From positions 32,249,380 to 32,313,379 of the forward strand of contig OX243820.1 in assembly GCA_945859605.1 (NCBI GenBank): DNA of 64,000 bases. Direction: 5' to 3'. This stretch comes from Lumbricus rubellus. Its lineage: Eukaryota > Annelida > Clitellata > Crassiclitellata > Lumbricidae. The notes below the pieces were generated by a model. The model did no database searches and had not been told where the DNA came from. It saw only the letters and a list, made by a program, of their open reading frames with translations. Positions 1 to 11,475 of the stretch are shown here, in pieces (position 1 is the stretch's first letter; the number at the start of each line of letters is the position of its first letter). The translations under genes and the position numbers were made by a program.

Positions 1-260
1 CGTTGACATGAACTGCCTGAATGACAGGGAAGAAAAGGAGGAGGGGAGGAGGAGAAGAGGAGGAGGAGGAGAGGAGGAGGAGAAAGGATGGGTTTAGTAG
101 CAGTAGCAGTAGTAGGAAGAGTAGGAGGAGGATTATGAACACTGTGGCGGAGGAGGAGGTGTATGGGCACAGTGGGGACGGTGGAGGAAGAGGAAGAGGA
201 ATAGGAGGAGAAAAGAAGGAGGAGGAGTATGACAAGGATGTAGAGATGAGGTGATTGTGG
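1..260. repeat. GGA-rich purine tract
   Basis: The + strand is almost entirely purine, built of imperfect AGG/GAGGA units. Similar tracts recur at 5915-6420, 13430-13580, 47830-48350, 55040-55190 and 61270-61740, mostly just before the same downstream module, so this is probably the tail of another array unit. The open frames across it are low-complexity Glu/Arg/Gly strings and are not taken as genes. Confidence 0.8.
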
Positions 261-1190
261 CATGCATGGCTACTGAGGCAAGCTATCCGTGTGCTACGCT
301 TGTCTCCTCTCGCCATCGACGTAAAGCGCATGCGCGTGGCGCCACAAATGCGTGGGAGGCTGGGAGAGAGGGGAAGGGAAGGAGAGAGGGAAGGAGGGAG
401 AAATGAAAGGGGGAGATGCATGGCAAGCGGGTGGCTGGGAGGGGTGACGCTATTTCTATCACGCGCCAAACAGTTGTCTGCCTATTATCGTCCGTATCGA
501 CGATTTTTGCATGGTGGGAAGAGAAAAGGGGAATCGCACGGGGTGGGATACGGTTCACGATTGAAACCAGCGAGGCAGTTTAAGCCAAGCATTGGTAGTT
601 GGAACTTGAATCGAAGGCACACAAGTCGTCTGTGAGGTTGACCAAATCTTACTGCATCCAGTGTGATTTATTTTATTAAGCTCAAGGATGGACGGACGAC
701 TGGGCAAAGAGGCTACTGCTGCTACTGCTGCTGCTGTTGCTTCAGCTGCTGCTGCAGGTACTCGAGTCGGGAATGGCGCGAGCGGTTCCACTGAAAAAAT
801 CAATAGGTGCCTCAGCAAAGGGGACAAACACCTGACAATTTCAAACGCGCTGCCTGGTGTGGTTGTGGATCGGTACCAGTCGAAAAAGGATCCCACTCGA
901 CCTACATTTGCTAAAATATAGTGGCAGCCTCAATGTATCTTAGTGTATTCGCAGGCGAAACACTGTTTAAGGACGTCGAAAATGGATGCAATGAAGTCTG
1001 TACTTAAAGGCCAAGTTTTGGTCTCGGTAAACTGGCGTGGCCTATAGAGACCGGCTTGTCAATCAGCTTCAAGCGCACCTGCATGAGAGCACTGACCACT
1101 GCTATAGCCTATCTAAACCAGGTTGAGGAATTGTCTCTAGACTTCCCTGAGTGGGTACCTTATGCAGATTAGCTTGGCGTATACTGCCGT
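261..1190. other. Non-coding stretch, no gene recognised
   Basis: Short open frames on both strands give no recognisable domain and no credible codon pattern. A short CTG/GCT-rich stretch (about 711-755) is the only local structure. Nothing else is supported. Confidence 0.5.
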
Positions 1191-1231
1191 GTGTGTGTGT
1201 GTGTGTGTGCGTGCGTGCGTGTGTGTGCAGT
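1190..1231. repeat. GT microsatellite
   Basis: About 18 GT/GC dinucleotides in a row (GTGTGT then GTGCGTGC), a simple repeat. Confidence 0.85.
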
Positions 1232-2005
1232 TGTGTACCACTGATGCCGCGGATCAGAACTTTTGCAGGTCAGCTAAGCTGTTGGACGGTTTGTCTAGAG
1301 GCCCTAGACCATGCCACCGGGGACTATAGCCATCAATACCAACGGCGGCCGGCCATACCTGTATACAGCAGTGGAATGATCTGTATAGCTGTCAGCCAGA
1401 CTTCAGTGCTGGTGTCTGCTCATTTCCATAGCAATAGACACAGACAGAGACATGTACACACAGGCCGTATACGCGAAGGAAAGACAGAACCATCAAGATC
1501 ATCCAAAGAACCTTGGCTGACCATCAAGCCCTTCGATATTCTGCTGGAGGGAGGAGAGGGAGGGGTGGAATTATTTGTTCCTCTCGGCCTGCTCCTCTGC
1601 TTTTCAATTGTTGAGCCTTCCATTAGAGATTAGTCTCCTGCCAACTGCTAGCAATACCAAGGCCAGGTTGTATTACATCACTTTAGGCTCTTTCCCTTCT
1701 CAGTTCCTGTAGGCCTATAAAACTCTAGCTGGTGCTTTGATTTACCGGCCCACAGCTCCATGATGTTTCATCCAGCAGCTTGATAACTTGCTTGGAATAT
1801 GCATATTAGCTTGCCGGTGTATATATATATAATGTATATAGACTGTATAGGCCTACATATAAAATAATTATGTGTATATAAAATAGCAGACTATACACCA
1901 AGATACTTCCGCCAATGAATAACCGATCCTGTATACTAGCTATCTATAATTCTATACCAGCCCTAGTTCATGTGTTTATCTTTACCTCAGAGCATGGCCT
2001 ACAAG

Positions 2006-2139
2006 CAGGGTGAGAATTGCCAGGGGGTTTCAACCCCCAGTCTTTCTTAGAGCCCCATAGTAAAGCCTATTTTTTACACCCAAATTCCAAGTGGATAATG
2101 GTCCATCACCCCAGTTATTTTTCCACAATTCTTACACTG
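2006..2139 (-). mobile_element. hAT-type MITE, dispersed family copy
   Basis: Begins CAGGGTGAGAATT and ends AATTCTTACACTG, an inverted pair. The flanks CCTACAAG (1998-2005) and CCTACAAA (2140-2147) are a near-perfect 8-bp target duplication, the hAT size. It is 134 bp long and has no coding capacity. It lies opposite to the copies in the BTB introns. Confidence 0.8.
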
Positions 2140-2277
2140 CCTACAAACAAGGTTCTTTCAATACATCTTGACCTCCAAGTGTACGGTGTACCTTTGTCTA
2201 TAAGTCTGGGCACCAGATATGGCTTTATACAGTTGAAATCTCAATTGATAAATTGAGAAGCCAACCAGCGTAACTTT

Positions 2278-2725
2278 AGAGATATAATACAACCTGGCAT
2301 TGATACTGCTAGCTCTTGGCAGGAGGCGAATATCTACATGTAAAGGGAGGAATTTCATAATGGAAGGCCCAACATTTGAGAACTGTCTACCTGCAAGCCT
2401 GCAAAGTGTGTGGATCTTGGTCTAGTTGAGGAGTAGGCCTATGCTTGGAGGAACAAACAATTCTACCTCCCCCGCCAGGAGAGTATCCATTGCAAGCATT
2501 GGAAGGGCTCGATGGTCAGCTGTATTAGCGGCTACAAGTTTACCTGTCTGAAATGATGTAATACAACCAATTGCCTTGATATTGCTAGCCCTTGGCAAGA
2601 GGCGAGCTTAGGAGCAGGCTCCGAGGAACAAAACAATTCCCCCACCCCTACCAGCAGAGTATTGCAGGGCTCGATGGTCAGCTGTGTTAGCAGGTATACT
2701 GTATACAAGTTTACCTGTCTTAGTG
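2278..2725. repeat. Local imperfect tandem duplication
   Basis: A block with 'ATACAACC..TTGATA.TGCTAGC.CTTGGCA.GAGGCGA' followed by 'GGCTCGATGGTCAGCTGT' occurs twice, at about 2284-2550 and about 2560-2720. The second copy is shortened between the two motifs. No coding sequence is recognised. Confidence 0.65.
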
Positions 2726-3194
2726 CTTATGTGCCAACTAGATTTCGAACCCATGGTCACTGGCCGGCATTGGTAGGCCAGGCTAATCTGCATACACAGA
2801 CCCACTCAGGGGAGTCTTTAGAATCTTTACACAACAATTCCTCGACCTAGTTTAGCAATCTAAAGCAGCTGCCAGTGCTTTCAGATGAACTTGGAGCAGA
2901 TACTGATTGGTCAGCGTCACGCCCACTAAACAGAGACCTGCTGACCAATCAGATTGGTTTACCAAGAAACTGCCAAAAGCAAAACCTTGGTCTTTAAGGC
3001 CAAGCAACGACAATAATAATAATTATTCTAGAAGAAAATCTCGGCTGTTTGGTCACGTGGACCGACCACGGTTTTCTGGGGGACTGTTGTTGACGGGGAC
3101 TTATTTGCGTTCACAACGAAAGCCGCGGTTGCAAGACCTACCGTCGCGAGTGACGGTTGAACTGCCAATGAGCAGAGGTTGCAGCCAAGCCACA

Positions 3195-3575
3195 CTCTCC
3201 ACGACACTCCACGTCCTTCTCTTCATTCTCCATCTCCCCTTCTCCTATTACTCTTCTCTTTCTTCTCCTATTACTCTTCTCTTTCTTCTCCACCTCCTCT
3301 TCGTCCTCTTCGTCCTCTCGTCCTCCTCCTCCACCTCCTCTTCCTTCCCCACCTCCTCTTCCTCGTTCTCCTCCTCCTCTTTTTCCTAACCCTCCTCCAC
3401 TTCTTCCTCGCCCTCTTCCTCCTCCTCCTCCTTCTTCTCCTCCTCCTCTTCCTCCTCCACCTTCTCGTCCTCTCCCTCCTCCTACTCTCTTCTGTTTCCT
3501 CGTCCTCCTTCTTCTCCTCCTCCGCCTCTTTCTCCTCTCCCTCCTCCCCTTTCTCCACCTCCTCCTTCTACTTGA
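3195..3575. repeat. CTC-rich pyrimidine tract
   Basis: Some 380 bp of CTT/CTC/CCT repeats with very few purines. The open frames on both strands are low-complexity Leu/Ser/Pro or Arg/Glu strings, artefacts of the repeat. The homologous tract in the right-hand duplicated segment is at 45255-45640, where its sequence and length differ. Confidence 0.85.
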
Positions 3576-4339
3576 TCAACTCTCCACCATCTCTATTTCC
3601 CGTTCTATCTCCCGTTCTCGCCACACATAATCAGAGGTCATTGGCATTTTTACTCCATCGATCACCATTAATCGGTGGCAGCAGCAGCTCCCGACATCAG
3701 CGAGTCGAGAGAGGCGGCGGCGGCAGCGTCAGTGGTCAAGTTGCCTCTGGTTCCCCCATCAACATCACCGACAACCAGGTCACTTGCTCTGGCCACTTAC
3801 TACCATCCCTCAGCCCATTTCCTTACCCACACCTCTCCTACTATGGGCGCATTAGCTTTCGGGAAAGCCCTCTGAAAAATTGACACCTATTTTTAACTGC
3901 AACTTTTTATTTTTTAGAAATTTCTTCGCATCAAAGCTCTAATGATACCAGTGATACTAAAAAATACTAATGATACACAAAGTGATACTAAGAAATTTAC
4001 ATTTTAGAGAACCTCTGTGAAAATGGCCAGACCACTGTTCTTAATTTTCCGCTTCACATTAAACTCGAGACCTTAATCGTGACAGAGCTAGGTTAGCCTT
4101 CCTCCTCCTACAAAACGATCTGCGGTCGCCAATGCTTATGCTTCCTACCCCGACCTTCCTTTATAACCCACCACACCTTACTTTCCAGTTTCTGTCCTCC
4201 TGATCCCAACTTTTAAAACCCCGCTTTTTAAAATTCCATTTATTGCAACCCCTCTTTGCACCCATCCGCTTAATAGTCCGTTAGCCTATCGTATGCATGG
4301 TATGCGCTTCCAGTTCAAGCCATGGCAAATAAAGTGTCA

Positions 4340-4515
4340 AAAAGCTGATCTTTGAATTAAACCATCTTGGTCAATCTTGGCAAATCAAGTCATCTTTGCT
4401 AATCAAATCGACTTTCAAATTATCTTGACTAATCAAATAATCTTTGCCAAAAAGCAAATTATCTTTGTTAACCAAATCATCTTTGCTACATATCGTATCG
4501 TAGCAAAGATGATTG
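4340..4515. repeat. Degenerate minisatellite, unit about 18 bp
   Basis: Repeats of the type AATCATCTTTGCTAATCA in decayed form. The homologous locus at 46335-46565 has a much more regular array of the same unit, so the array has expanded or eroded since the segments duplicated. Confidence 0.7.
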
Positions 4516-4549
4516 TATCGTCGATACGACATTTTAAAACGTTAACTGG

Positions 4550-4835
4550 GTGAAATTCACTTCTAACCCGTGCCCTTTAGCACCGCTTCATTTCTCCGCA
4601 TGTTCTCCCCTCCCATAGGCTAAATGCCCCGCACTTTTGCTATTGTGTGTTCCTAACTTCCTCAGTGTGAAATGACCTTCCCTCTGAAATTCGTTGCAGT
4701 ATGCTGTTGTGGAATTCATCTGCATCTCTTCGCTGCTTGAAGACCTTTCTTTTTCATCATGGAACTGTCACGCTGAGAGCATTTCCGAATAACTCTGCGA
4801 AACGCTGTACACATGACATTGTTCCGGTAGATAAG
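4550..4835 (+). mobile_element. LINE 3'-end remnant
   Basis: Conceptual translation with frameshifts gives 'WNDLPSEIR' followed by 'SLRCLKTFLF', the conserved end of the reverse-transcriptase ORF of CR1/L2-like non-LTR retrotransposons. It is 5'-truncated and broken, and its counterpart is at 46590-46880. The clade is inferred only from this tail. Confidence 0.6.
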
Positions 4836-5434
4836 ATTTGATTTGATCAGTTAAGATTGAGTTAGATTAGATTAGCCAGTATATTAGGCTATCAATCTCC
4901 AAATCGATTAGACAAACAGCTAATTCTAATTTTGATCGATTAATTATAATTTGATCGAAAGTTCAGTTGCTAATTATACAATTCGAGTAGGTATATAGCC
5001 TAAGATTCAGCTAATGTTTTAATTCTAACACATTAGCAGTTTGAATGATTGTGTCCGTCGCTGAGGCAGACTAATTTATTATAGGCCTACTAACAGAGCA
5101 AATTTATAATTTGAAATTAATTGCATTTAAGATCGGCTGTCGAATTAACCCATAAGGGTGCAATTAGTTATTTCATTTTCTTAGCGACTTCCATCACTGC
5201 TCGTATACTTTGGCAGTGCCAGTCTCAAGCGTGGAGAAAGAAGGAGGGTGAAACTAATCATCTTTGAAATGATATAGGCCAGCTTCATCATCACAATATC
5301 AGCAATTCTGCATGCCATAATAATTTATGTACCTGCTTTCTCCCTCGTCGCCTGTCAATCGCAATGATAGCGTAATGAATACATGACTGTAAGCTTACAT
5401 GGTGCCAATTACATAGTACATACATGTAGCTAGG

Positions 5435-5735
5435 GAACAGAAATGTGTGGGTGTGCGTGTGCATGTGCATGTGTGTGCACGCGCGCGCGTGCCTGCCTGA
5501 CTCCCCGGACTTGACCCGCTGCCTTAGCCTGCCTATCGATTTTGTCTTGATTGAGCGCCTGTGAATAAGCGGGTTCCCTTGACTTCACTTTTGTGGGCGC
5601 TGTAGAAATCTCGAGATTACGATTACGATAACGATTATAGTGTGCATGCATGTGCGTTCGTACGCGTTTGTGAGTCTGCATGTCTGTGTGTGTGTGCACT
5701 TGCGTTTGAGTGCGGGTGTGTGCGTGTGCGTGTGT
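5435..5735. repeat. GT/GC-rich microsatellite clusters
   Basis: Two imperfect GT/GC tracts (about 5444-5495 and 5640-5735) flank a short unique stretch. Minus-strand frames here are Thr/His strings of low complexity. Confidence 0.75.
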
Positions 5736-5914
5736 AATGTACACAATCGCGCGATATTGATGGACGCTAGGGCCAACGTGTATAGGCGAGTAAGCACTGT
5801 GTACAGAGCTTAAGCGGAAGAAGAGTGAGAAAAGATGGAGTTCTACGAAAGTGGAGCAGATCGCCGGATTCTAGGAAACGGGGGCAATAGTCGTCTACGA
5901 AGTGTGGCTGACGG

Positions 5915-6420
5915 AGGAGGATGGAGGAGGAAGAGGAAGAGGAAGAGGAGGGGAAGAGGACATGGAGGAAGGGAGAGTAGGAGGGGTGAGTAGGAGAAGG
6001 GAGAATATAAGAAAGAGGAGGAGAAGGAGGAGGAGAGAAAGAAGCGTACGAAGAAGAGGGTAAGAAAGAGGAAGACGAGAGGATAACGAGGAGTAGGAGT
6101 AGAAGGAGAAAGAGGAGGTGGAGGAGGAGTGAGTTAAGACTAGGAAAAATCAGTGGGGAAAGGAGAATGATGCGGAAGAGGAGGGGAAGTACATGTATAC
6201 GAGAGGTAGAAGGAAAAAAGAAAAAAAGAGGAAGAGAAAGATTAGCATGAAAAGGGAGAATATGAGGAAGATGAGGAGGGAAAAGGAGGAGAAGGAGGAG
6301 GAGGAATAAGTACAAAAGAGAAAAGTGAGGAGGAATGGCAAAAAGAAGAACAAAAAGGAGGAATAGCAAGAGGAGAAGGAATAGTAGGCCTAGCAGAACA
6401 GAATAGGCCTAATGATAAAC
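5915..6420. repeat. Purine-rich GGA/GAA tract of the array unit
   Basis: About 500 bp of nearly pure purine on the + strand, homologous to 47830-48350. Long minus-strand frames through it are Leu/Ser/Phe strings caused by the composition. Confidence 0.85.
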
Positions 6421-7369
6421 GGAGAAGAAGGAAAGAGGCTATGGATTAGCGATTTTCACAATAAATGAGCGAATTCAATTTAATTGTAGGCTATCAGGAG
6501 AAGCTCGAATCCGTACTCTCATCGTCTCAAGTAGGCCTAGGCTAGGCTATTTATCCTTTAAAATTATAATAATTATAGACGTACAATACAATCAGCAGTA
6601 GCGCTAGGCTATGCGTCATGTTTTCTTATTTACTTTGAGCCTGGCAGGAGTCAACATTCGTTGATGAAAATTCCGCACTTATCAACTCTGCCTCGGGATG
6701 TATTAGCCTATTAGCCTACTAATAGGTTTGACCGGTGCTTTCCCAAGCCAGGAAAAAGGACAACATACAAAGCCAACGGCTGCTTGCCGATAGTAGCATA
6801 AGCGCCCGGCGAAACATAATTAGGCCTATAGCTTCAAAAGCGATCGGTTCGTTTACAAAGCGCGCGTTTATTTATCTTCCAACTGTCATACAATGCATAA
6901 TTATCTAACCTTCATATAATAACCCTTCAGTTGCATAGATTACTTACTTACTTAGCCTGCATGTCGGCAAGCAGCCGTTTACGTACTTACGAAAACATTA
7001 CTTATGTTGGAATGCAATCGATAGATGTCGTCGCTAGGTAGCTGCGCCATGCGAATTCGTAGATGATAGGCTACAGTGATACGGGTCCGAAGCCTAAAAC
7101 TCATAGAGTCTATTTTTACCCCAATCAATCAACTTACGCTGTCTCGCCAATGTCACCATCCCTTTTTCAACGTGTCAACATGTGCGGAAGGTAAAACGAT
7201 TTTGGACGAATTGCAATATAAAACGTTTCTCGTTTGGCTATTAGACTTTCTTACAAAATGAACTCCTGCAGGCCTAGGCCTATGGACGAACGCTTTGCAC
7301 AGGTAGGCTAATCTCTAACTTTCGCGTTCTTTATTATTAAATTTTCAGCATCGGAGACCTTGGTGTCGT

Positions 7370-7860
7370 TCGAGTAGGGTAAGGTTTGGCGTCGTCAGGG
7401 TCGTCATTAGATTCTTAAGGTTCAGCGTCGTGAGTCGTGAGGGTCGGTTAGGGTTAGTGGTAGGGTTAGTTTCGTCATTAGATTCTTAAGGTTTAGCGTC
7501 GTGAGGGTCGGTTAGGAGTAGGCGTACGAGGCGGGGGTGCAGGGGGGCAATTGCCCCCCCAAATTCGGGCAAGTTTGGTGGTTTTTTCGGGCAAAAAAGT
7601 CGAAAAGTCGCGGACAACTAAAAAAAAAAAGGTCGTCAAGTTTCGGGCAAGTCTGGTTTTTCGGGCAAAAATAGTCGCGGACGACCAACTTTTTGGCCGG
7701 ATAAATTTTTCGGGCAGAAGTTCGATCTTTGCCCCCCCACTTCTGAAACCTCCCGTACGCCTATGGGTTAGGGTTAGTGTTAGGGTTAGTTTCGTCATTA
7801 GATTCTTAAGGTTTAACGTCGTGAGGGTCGGTTAGGGTTAGTCTTAGGTTTAGTGTCGTC
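7370..7860. repeat. Degenerate GGTTAG (telomere-like) repeats
   Basis: Irregular runs of GGTTAGGGTTAG interspersed with a longer repeat 'TCATTAGATTCTTAAGGTT.A.CGTCGTGAGGGTC' occurring about four times. It is interrupted by the insertion at 7516-7765; the uninterrupted homologue is 49318-49560. Confidence 0.7.
7516..7765. mobile_element. MITE-like insertion absent from the duplicate copy
   Basis: A 250-bp segment present here but missing at the homologous site near 49462. Its ends are inverted (TAGGCGTACG near the left end, CGTACGCCTA near the right end). It is flanked by GGTTAG at 7510-7515 and 7766-7771, a possible 6-bp target duplication, though the host is itself a GGTTAG repeat. Open frames across it do not resemble a protein. 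Confidence 0.7.
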
Positions 7861-8293
7861 ATTAGATACTTAACAGTCAGTCACACAGAATTTTCCGCTC
7901 TCCACTACGTTTGCCAAAATATACGCGTTATCAGTTAAAAACTTGCGTACTTACTTACTCTTAAATGAACCTTTCTTTGCTGTGCAACGCACCAGTATAT
8001 TGGGTCAGATGTGATTGGTTCAGCTAATAATAGATCTCGATGAGTTTTAACGGTAAGCAGAGCTTCGGACCCGTATCACTGTATCATCTACTAATTCGCC
8101 TGCGCCATAGGTCGCTGACTCGCTGCGCTCTATTTTTATTGCAGTCGTTGGCAGCCATATTGTTTGGAGTACGGGATTACCCAAACTTTTATATCACATT
8201 TACAGAACTAAGTCAATACTATAAGTAAACTCTTATCTTCCTGTGGTAAGTTCTGAATACCTAGACTTTCCTAAAAGTCAGTTTTTTATAAAT

Positions 8294-8732
8294 CGAAGTG
8301 ACTAGCGGACCGCCAAGCGGCCGTCGAATCTCAAATACTAGCGGACCGCTAGTCACGTGTAACCTGTCACATGACGAGTCTTGATTCTTGAATATTGTTA
8401 CAATGGCGGCAGTTACCGATAGTTGGTTTTATGTCCGACAAATGTTTTCTTGTTTTAATGACTTAGAAAATTACTAGAAACAGAGTAAGCAACCAATTTT
8501 TTTCGTGAGTGTTGGTTAGGTTCAGGTTAGGCGTCGTGAGGGTCGGTTAGGGTTAGTTTTAGGGTTTGTTTAGCCATTAGAAACTCTTGTGGATTGGTGT
8601 AAATAGAAAGCCTGGCGGCTTGCTAGTATTCCGTATTGGACGGCCGCCAGTCATGTGACAGGTTACACGTGGCTGGCGGTTCGCTAGTATTTGAGATTCG
8701 ACGGCCGCTTGGCGGTTCGCTAGTCACAGCCT
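8294..8732. mobile_element. Non-autonomous DNA transposon with long inverted repeats
   Basis: Inverted arms of about 80 bp, containing GTGACTAGCGGACCGCCAAG on the left and its complement on the right, enclose about 250 bp of unique sequence. The flank TTATAAAT is present on both sides (8286-8293, 8733-8740) and once at the homologous site in unit B (near 14812), giving an 8-9-bp target duplication. Long arms and this duplication size fit Mutator-like or hAT-like elements. A second copy is at 49987-50414. Confidence 0.75.
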
Positions 8733-8911
8733 TTATAAATAGCTGAGATTTTACTGGTGGAATTTCGTACGTTACATATTACAATATAGAGATTATAAAT
8801 AGCCTACGAAACTGAAAGCATGGCATCGGTTTCTGACAATATTAATCTATAATAATTATTACTGTACAATGTCCTTGTTGATTTTACGAGAAACAAAATA
8901 ATGATAGGTAC

Positions 8912-9080
8912 GTGGCTTAAAGCACAGTATGCTGTGCATAAAGTGTAGCAGGACGGTCATGGACGGCGTCTAGGGAGTTATTTTCATATCTCCATGCCGT
9001 CCTGCCACTTATTTGACCAGCACACCTGAAAAAGGTGCAGGGCGCCAATTAAGACTCTTCTTTTTACACTTTAAGAACTG
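8912..9080. mobile_element. Small foldback insertion
   Basis: Relative to unit B (near 15570), units A and F carry extra sequence here. It contains a hairpin pairing GCAGGACGG with CCGTCCTGC, and near-terminal CTTAAAG/CTTTAAG. It may be a small MITE; the exact ends are uncertain. Confidence 0.4.
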
Positions 9081-9457
9081 ATTGTTATAGGAAAGAATAC
9101 TTAACTTGTTTATTAATATATAAAATTAATATAGCGTTACACGAAGCTAATGCAAGCAAAAGTGTTTTGTAAACGTTTCATAAACTGCCTGTTTGTGGAT
9201 TGTACCATGCAGGGGAAACCAATTTCTTTGACACTTGCAGACCTACGTTTCAACACAACCTTGAAGACAATGAATGACTGCGGAAGTAGGCCTACAAGAC
9301 AGTGTAGATAAACATGTACATAACTTACATTGTAGTACGTAGGTCTAATGTATTATTGATCACACTGAAGCGCTATGTAATTCAAGTAAAACAAAACAAC
9401 TGCTCAATGTGCTCATCTGTAATTATTTTAACTGAATTTTATTGATTGCCACAGACC

Positions 9458-9735
9458 ATGGCAAGTCGAGGAGAGATTGGATGGCAATCGGAGAAGACAT
9501 TGGCGGAGTGCATGTCTTACATGTTGGACAACGAAATAGCAACAGACGTCTGCTTTGAAGTTGGTCCACCAGATGGCGCAACTGTCAACATCCGGGCTCA
9601 TCGCCTCATTCTGTCAGCACGTAGTCCTGTCTTTGAAGCAATGTTCTCCAGTGGAATGACTGAGAGCAAAGGTGGAAAAAATAATAAGATACGAATCGAA
9701 GACATCAGGCCAGATATTTTCAAAGCGCTTCTGAG
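9458..9735 (+). CDS. BTB-BACK-PHR gene copy A, first coding exon
   Basis: The start ATG sits in ACCATGG, an optimal initiation context. The preceding TTTTATTGATTGCCACAG could be a 3' splice site, so a 5' non-coding exon may exist upstream. The exon encodes residues 1-92, including the first half of the BTB fold (TDVCFEV, then IRAHRLILSARSPVFEAMF). It ends CTGAG before GTAAGC, a good donor, leaving a phase-2 junction that completes Arg93 with the first base of exon 2. Confidence 0.9.
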
Positions 9736-9865
9736 GTAAGCTATTGATTTTGAAATCATTGCCTTACAGGCAAATATTTGTAGCAAACACATGCCATTGC
9801 CGCTTAAGCGTAACTGACAAGACTAGTATATAAGCGAATTTATGTTGACCTCATGTAGGCTAACG

Positions 9866-10819
9866 GTCATCTCTTTGCAGACGATGTGCAAGCATATGTC
9901 GATGGGTCTCCTTCTTCGCAGCTACTTTTAGTTGAACGCCTTCAGTCTCTCCCGCATTCCCTGCACTCCTGGATGTCATCAAATAGTCTCTTTCTCTCTC
10001 TCTCTTAATGCCTTCAACACCCAGTTTATTTGGTTTGGCACACCTCAGCAGCTTTTGAAAATTGATTTTGTTCTCCTCTCTGAATTATTTCCTCACTACA
10101 CCTTTTCCTCGACTGTTCGTGATCTACGTGTTACATTGGATAGTTAGTTCCCTTTCATTTAAGGACCATGTATCTAATCTTACACGCTCTTCATATTTTC
10201 ATTTAAGGCGTTTAAGGGCAGTTCGGCGTTCTGTTTCGTCTTCTGTTTTTACCACTTTGGTACATGCTTTCATTTGCATCAGAATTGACTACTGTAATTC
10301 TCTTCTAATTGGTCTGCCTAAGATTCGTCTTTCACCTTTACAGGCGGTCCTAAATGCTGCCTCCAGATTAATTGCACGCCTTCCACGCTACTCTCATATC
10401 TCTACTTTTATGTTTTAGCAGCTTCATTGGCTTCCTCTAACTGCGCGCATTAAATTCAAAATCCTCATCTTGGTCTCCAAAGCACAACGGGTTTTTGCCT
10501 ACAAAATATCTAGCCAATGGAATTCACCGGCCTCTTCCAGCCTCCTCGCATCGCACACTACGCTTTTTAAATAGATTTTATCTTCTAGTGCTTCCTACTA
10601 GAACGGCTATAGCTCAGTCCCGTTCCTTTACAATTACATCAATTGGCCCCTCTAAGCTGTCTCCTTCTACTCGACCTCAACTTCTGACTGGTAATCCCTC
10701 CTCCTCATTTTCTTTTCTCAAAACCTGTTTTTTCTCTCGTGGCCTTGCACACTGGGAGCGCCTCGGATCACCCTAGTAGCTCTAGGCGCTTTATAAATGT
10801 TTTATACAATACAATACAA
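9866..10819 (+). mobile_element. 5'-truncated LINE in intron of copy A
   Basis: Translation in broken frames starts at the reverse-transcriptase active site (FADD, from about 9872) and runs to the C-terminal region (LHWLPL, FKIL, then SFLKTCFF..GLAHWERL). It ends in an ACAAT repeat tail. Compared with the empty site in unit E, the insertion is flanked by AACG at 9862-9865 and 10820-10823. Stop codons and a 4-bp duplication near 10143 show it is dead. It is shared with units F and G, so it predates their duplication. CR1/L2-like clade is inferred. Confidence 0.85.
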
Positions 10820-11094
10820 AACGTAGTCTATCTTTTCTTTCTGATAAAACTTTTAAAGTACTCCAAGCAAACATCCAATTTCTAGAATGGGTTTCAAAAG
10901 AATCGTCGTAGACCATTGAAAAGTTTGATAATTATTATTATGATCTTGAGATAATAACAGAGCGACAAAACTATTTTGAAGACATAATGTCCGTATATGT
11001 TTTCTAAATTCGGTTTCGCTGCTGAAAACATCAACGTGCGGAGTTTAATTTCACTGTCCCATTAATAGTTGGGTTCATACACCACCATTACTAA

Positions 11095-11229
11095 CAGTGT
11101 AAGAATTGTCGAAAAATAACGGGTTGAACCATTATCCACTTGGAATCGGGTGTGAAAAACAGACTTTACTATGGTGCTCTTAAAAAGACTGGGGTTTGAA
11201 ACCACAAACCCCCGGAAATTCTCACCCTG
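11095..11229 (+). mobile_element. hAT-type MITE in intron of copy A
   Basis: A 135-bp element starting CAGTGTAAGAATT and ending AATTCTCACCCTG. It is the same insertion as in the introns of B, E, F and G, where CACCATTA is seen on both sides; here the left flank has drifted. Confidence 0.75.
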
Positions 11230-11475
11230 CACCATTATGCATATAATAAAATAATATATGTACATATACATGTATGTATCTGGGCTAAATCAGCCAGTAT
11301 TCTCGATGGCGGATTTAGAAACATCAAATTCCTCTATTCAGAATTTCTTAAACCATTTTACTGAGATAGTTTATGGAGTCGTGTGGACAAGGATATTGTC
11401 TTTATTTTCAAGGATCACTCTTTAGTAACCTACGTGTATAATTGTATATCGTGGCTTTCTTAAAATGCTTTGCAG

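Noticed and set aside
3179..3883. Long + frame rich in Leu and Ser (234 codons) with antisense Arg-rich frame
   Set aside because: Both come from the CTC-rich tract; no domain, and the homologous tract at 45.3 kb does not keep the frame.
5767..6369. 200-codon minus-strand frame resembling a membrane protein
   Set aside because: Produced by the GGA/GAA tract; the counterpart at 47.8-48.3 kb is not conserved in frame.
7076..7261. 61-codon frame conserved exactly at 49035-49220
   Set aside because: Identity reflects recent duplication of the whole segment, not selection; no homologous domain seen. Likewise the 62-codon frame at 8040 and 49733.
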